DNA of 64,000 bases, taken from assembly GCA_049578985.1 (NCBI GenBank), contig JBAUMZ010000070.1, positions 1-64,000 on the forward strand. Direction: 5' to 3'. The notes under the pieces are model-generated. The model was not told the DNA's origin. It saw only the letters and a list, made by a program, of their open reading frames with translations, and made no database searches. The position numbers and the translations under genes were made by a program. Positions 63,714 through 64,000 of the stretch are shown here, one piece after another (position 1 is the first letter of the stretch; every line of letters starts with the position of its first letter). Source of the stretch: TH5896 sp049578985. Lineage in GTDB: Archaea > Thermoproteota > Nitrososphaeria > Nitrososphaerales > Nitrososphaeraceae.

Positions 63714-64000
63714 TTTCAGTTAACACCATTTAGCTAGGATCGATAGAATAGGGAAAACTGTACCTGTGTGCCGAGTTTTTCGTGAAGGTATTCATTGTGT
63801 AACCTCTGGGGCCAAAACTATCTTCACCAGTTTAACTAGATGGGTTCGACTTTGATTAGACTGTCGCCCATTGACAAGAGCATGATCTATCAGATTCACT
63901 TTTTCGATTCATTGCTCGTCTAATATCTTACCAGTAATACTGCAGAACCCTGCAACATGGAACAAACGTAAGCTATTTGTTGGTAACAAATATCTATCTA

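Larger units (their letters stand above)
63025..64000. other. 976-bp non-coding end region
   Basis: No gene of more than 30 residues was supported. The segment from 63527 to 63713 contains many TTGAACG/CGTTCAA words and two perfect inverted repeats (listed separately). The region could hold a replication or segregation element, a ncRNA or decayed DNA. Confidence 0.4.

Noticed and set aside
63836..63875. T-arm-like GGGTTCGACT suggesting a tRNA
   Set aside because: No matching stem, anticodon arm or acceptor pairing around it.

Overview
The window reads as chromosome of an ammonia-oxidising-type archaeon of the Nitrososphaerales (Thaumarchaeota/Nitrososphaerota). The sequence is AT-rich, with archaeal TATA boxes about 30 bp before starts, many leaderless or TTG-initiated genes, and occasional GGAGG/GGTGA ribosome-binding sites. 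Archaeal information-processing genes are present (Cdc48, RFC small subunit, Spt5, ribosomal proteins S17e and L11, KEOPS Cgi121, D-aminoacyl-tRNA deacylase). So are many small winged-helix, zinc-finger and exported proteins typical of this order. No amo genes, rRNA, convincing tRNA, intact insertion sequence or CRISPR array was seen. The genus cannot be fixed from the sequence alone.

Layout. 0-14 kb is mostly core: M20 peptidase, Hsp20, a UbiB-type kinase with a small partner, pterin dehydratase, a Nudix hydrolase, two divergent winged-helix regulators, rps17e with a MoaD/ThiS-like carrier and cgi121, prs with a small coupled ORF, cdc48, and flavin/START-type small proteins. 14-27 kb is more accessory: an SDR, small zinc proteins, a secreted SIMPL protein broken at a homopolymer, HIT, a radical SAM/membrane/HNH trio (17.3-19.7 kb), several orphan genes, a MarR-MFS efflux pair and a PsbP-like exported protein. 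27-35 kb holds an FNR-like flavoprotein behind unusual 5' regulatory repeats, leuA, and exported proteins with DsbA-like and thioredoxin redox proteins. 36-46 kb has a rhodanese-metallo-beta-lactamase sulfur protein, Nudix, dtdA, spt5-rpl11, rfcS, nadE and uppP.

48-56 kb is a phosphate island. Exopolyphosphatase (ppx), a SixA-like phosphatase, a HAD phosphatase, an AbrB-PhoU fusion, a second PhoU and pstB-pstA-pstC lie together, without pstS. Between the SixA and HAD genes is a compact element of direct repeats nested in an inverted repeat. 56-64 kb contains a class V aminotransferase, a winged-helix protein, an orphan Cache sensor, a carboxypeptidase-regulatory-like exported protein, a decayed coiled-coil gene, a quinone-reductase-like MDR enzyme and about 1 kb of non-coding DNA with clustered inverted repeats.

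Points that stand out: two conserved genes (cdc48, pstC) whose homologous N-termini lie upstream of any ATG/GTG/TTG; the 8-base homopolymer frameshift separating a signal peptide from its SIMPL domain; a ribosome-binding site locked in a hairpin next to three 22-bp tandem repeats; the nested repeat element in the phosphate island; and a ubiquitin-fold carrier whose GG is followed by a five-residue tail. I found no clear multi-gene system that I would call wholly new. The radical SAM-HNH trio and the regulatory elements are the best leads.
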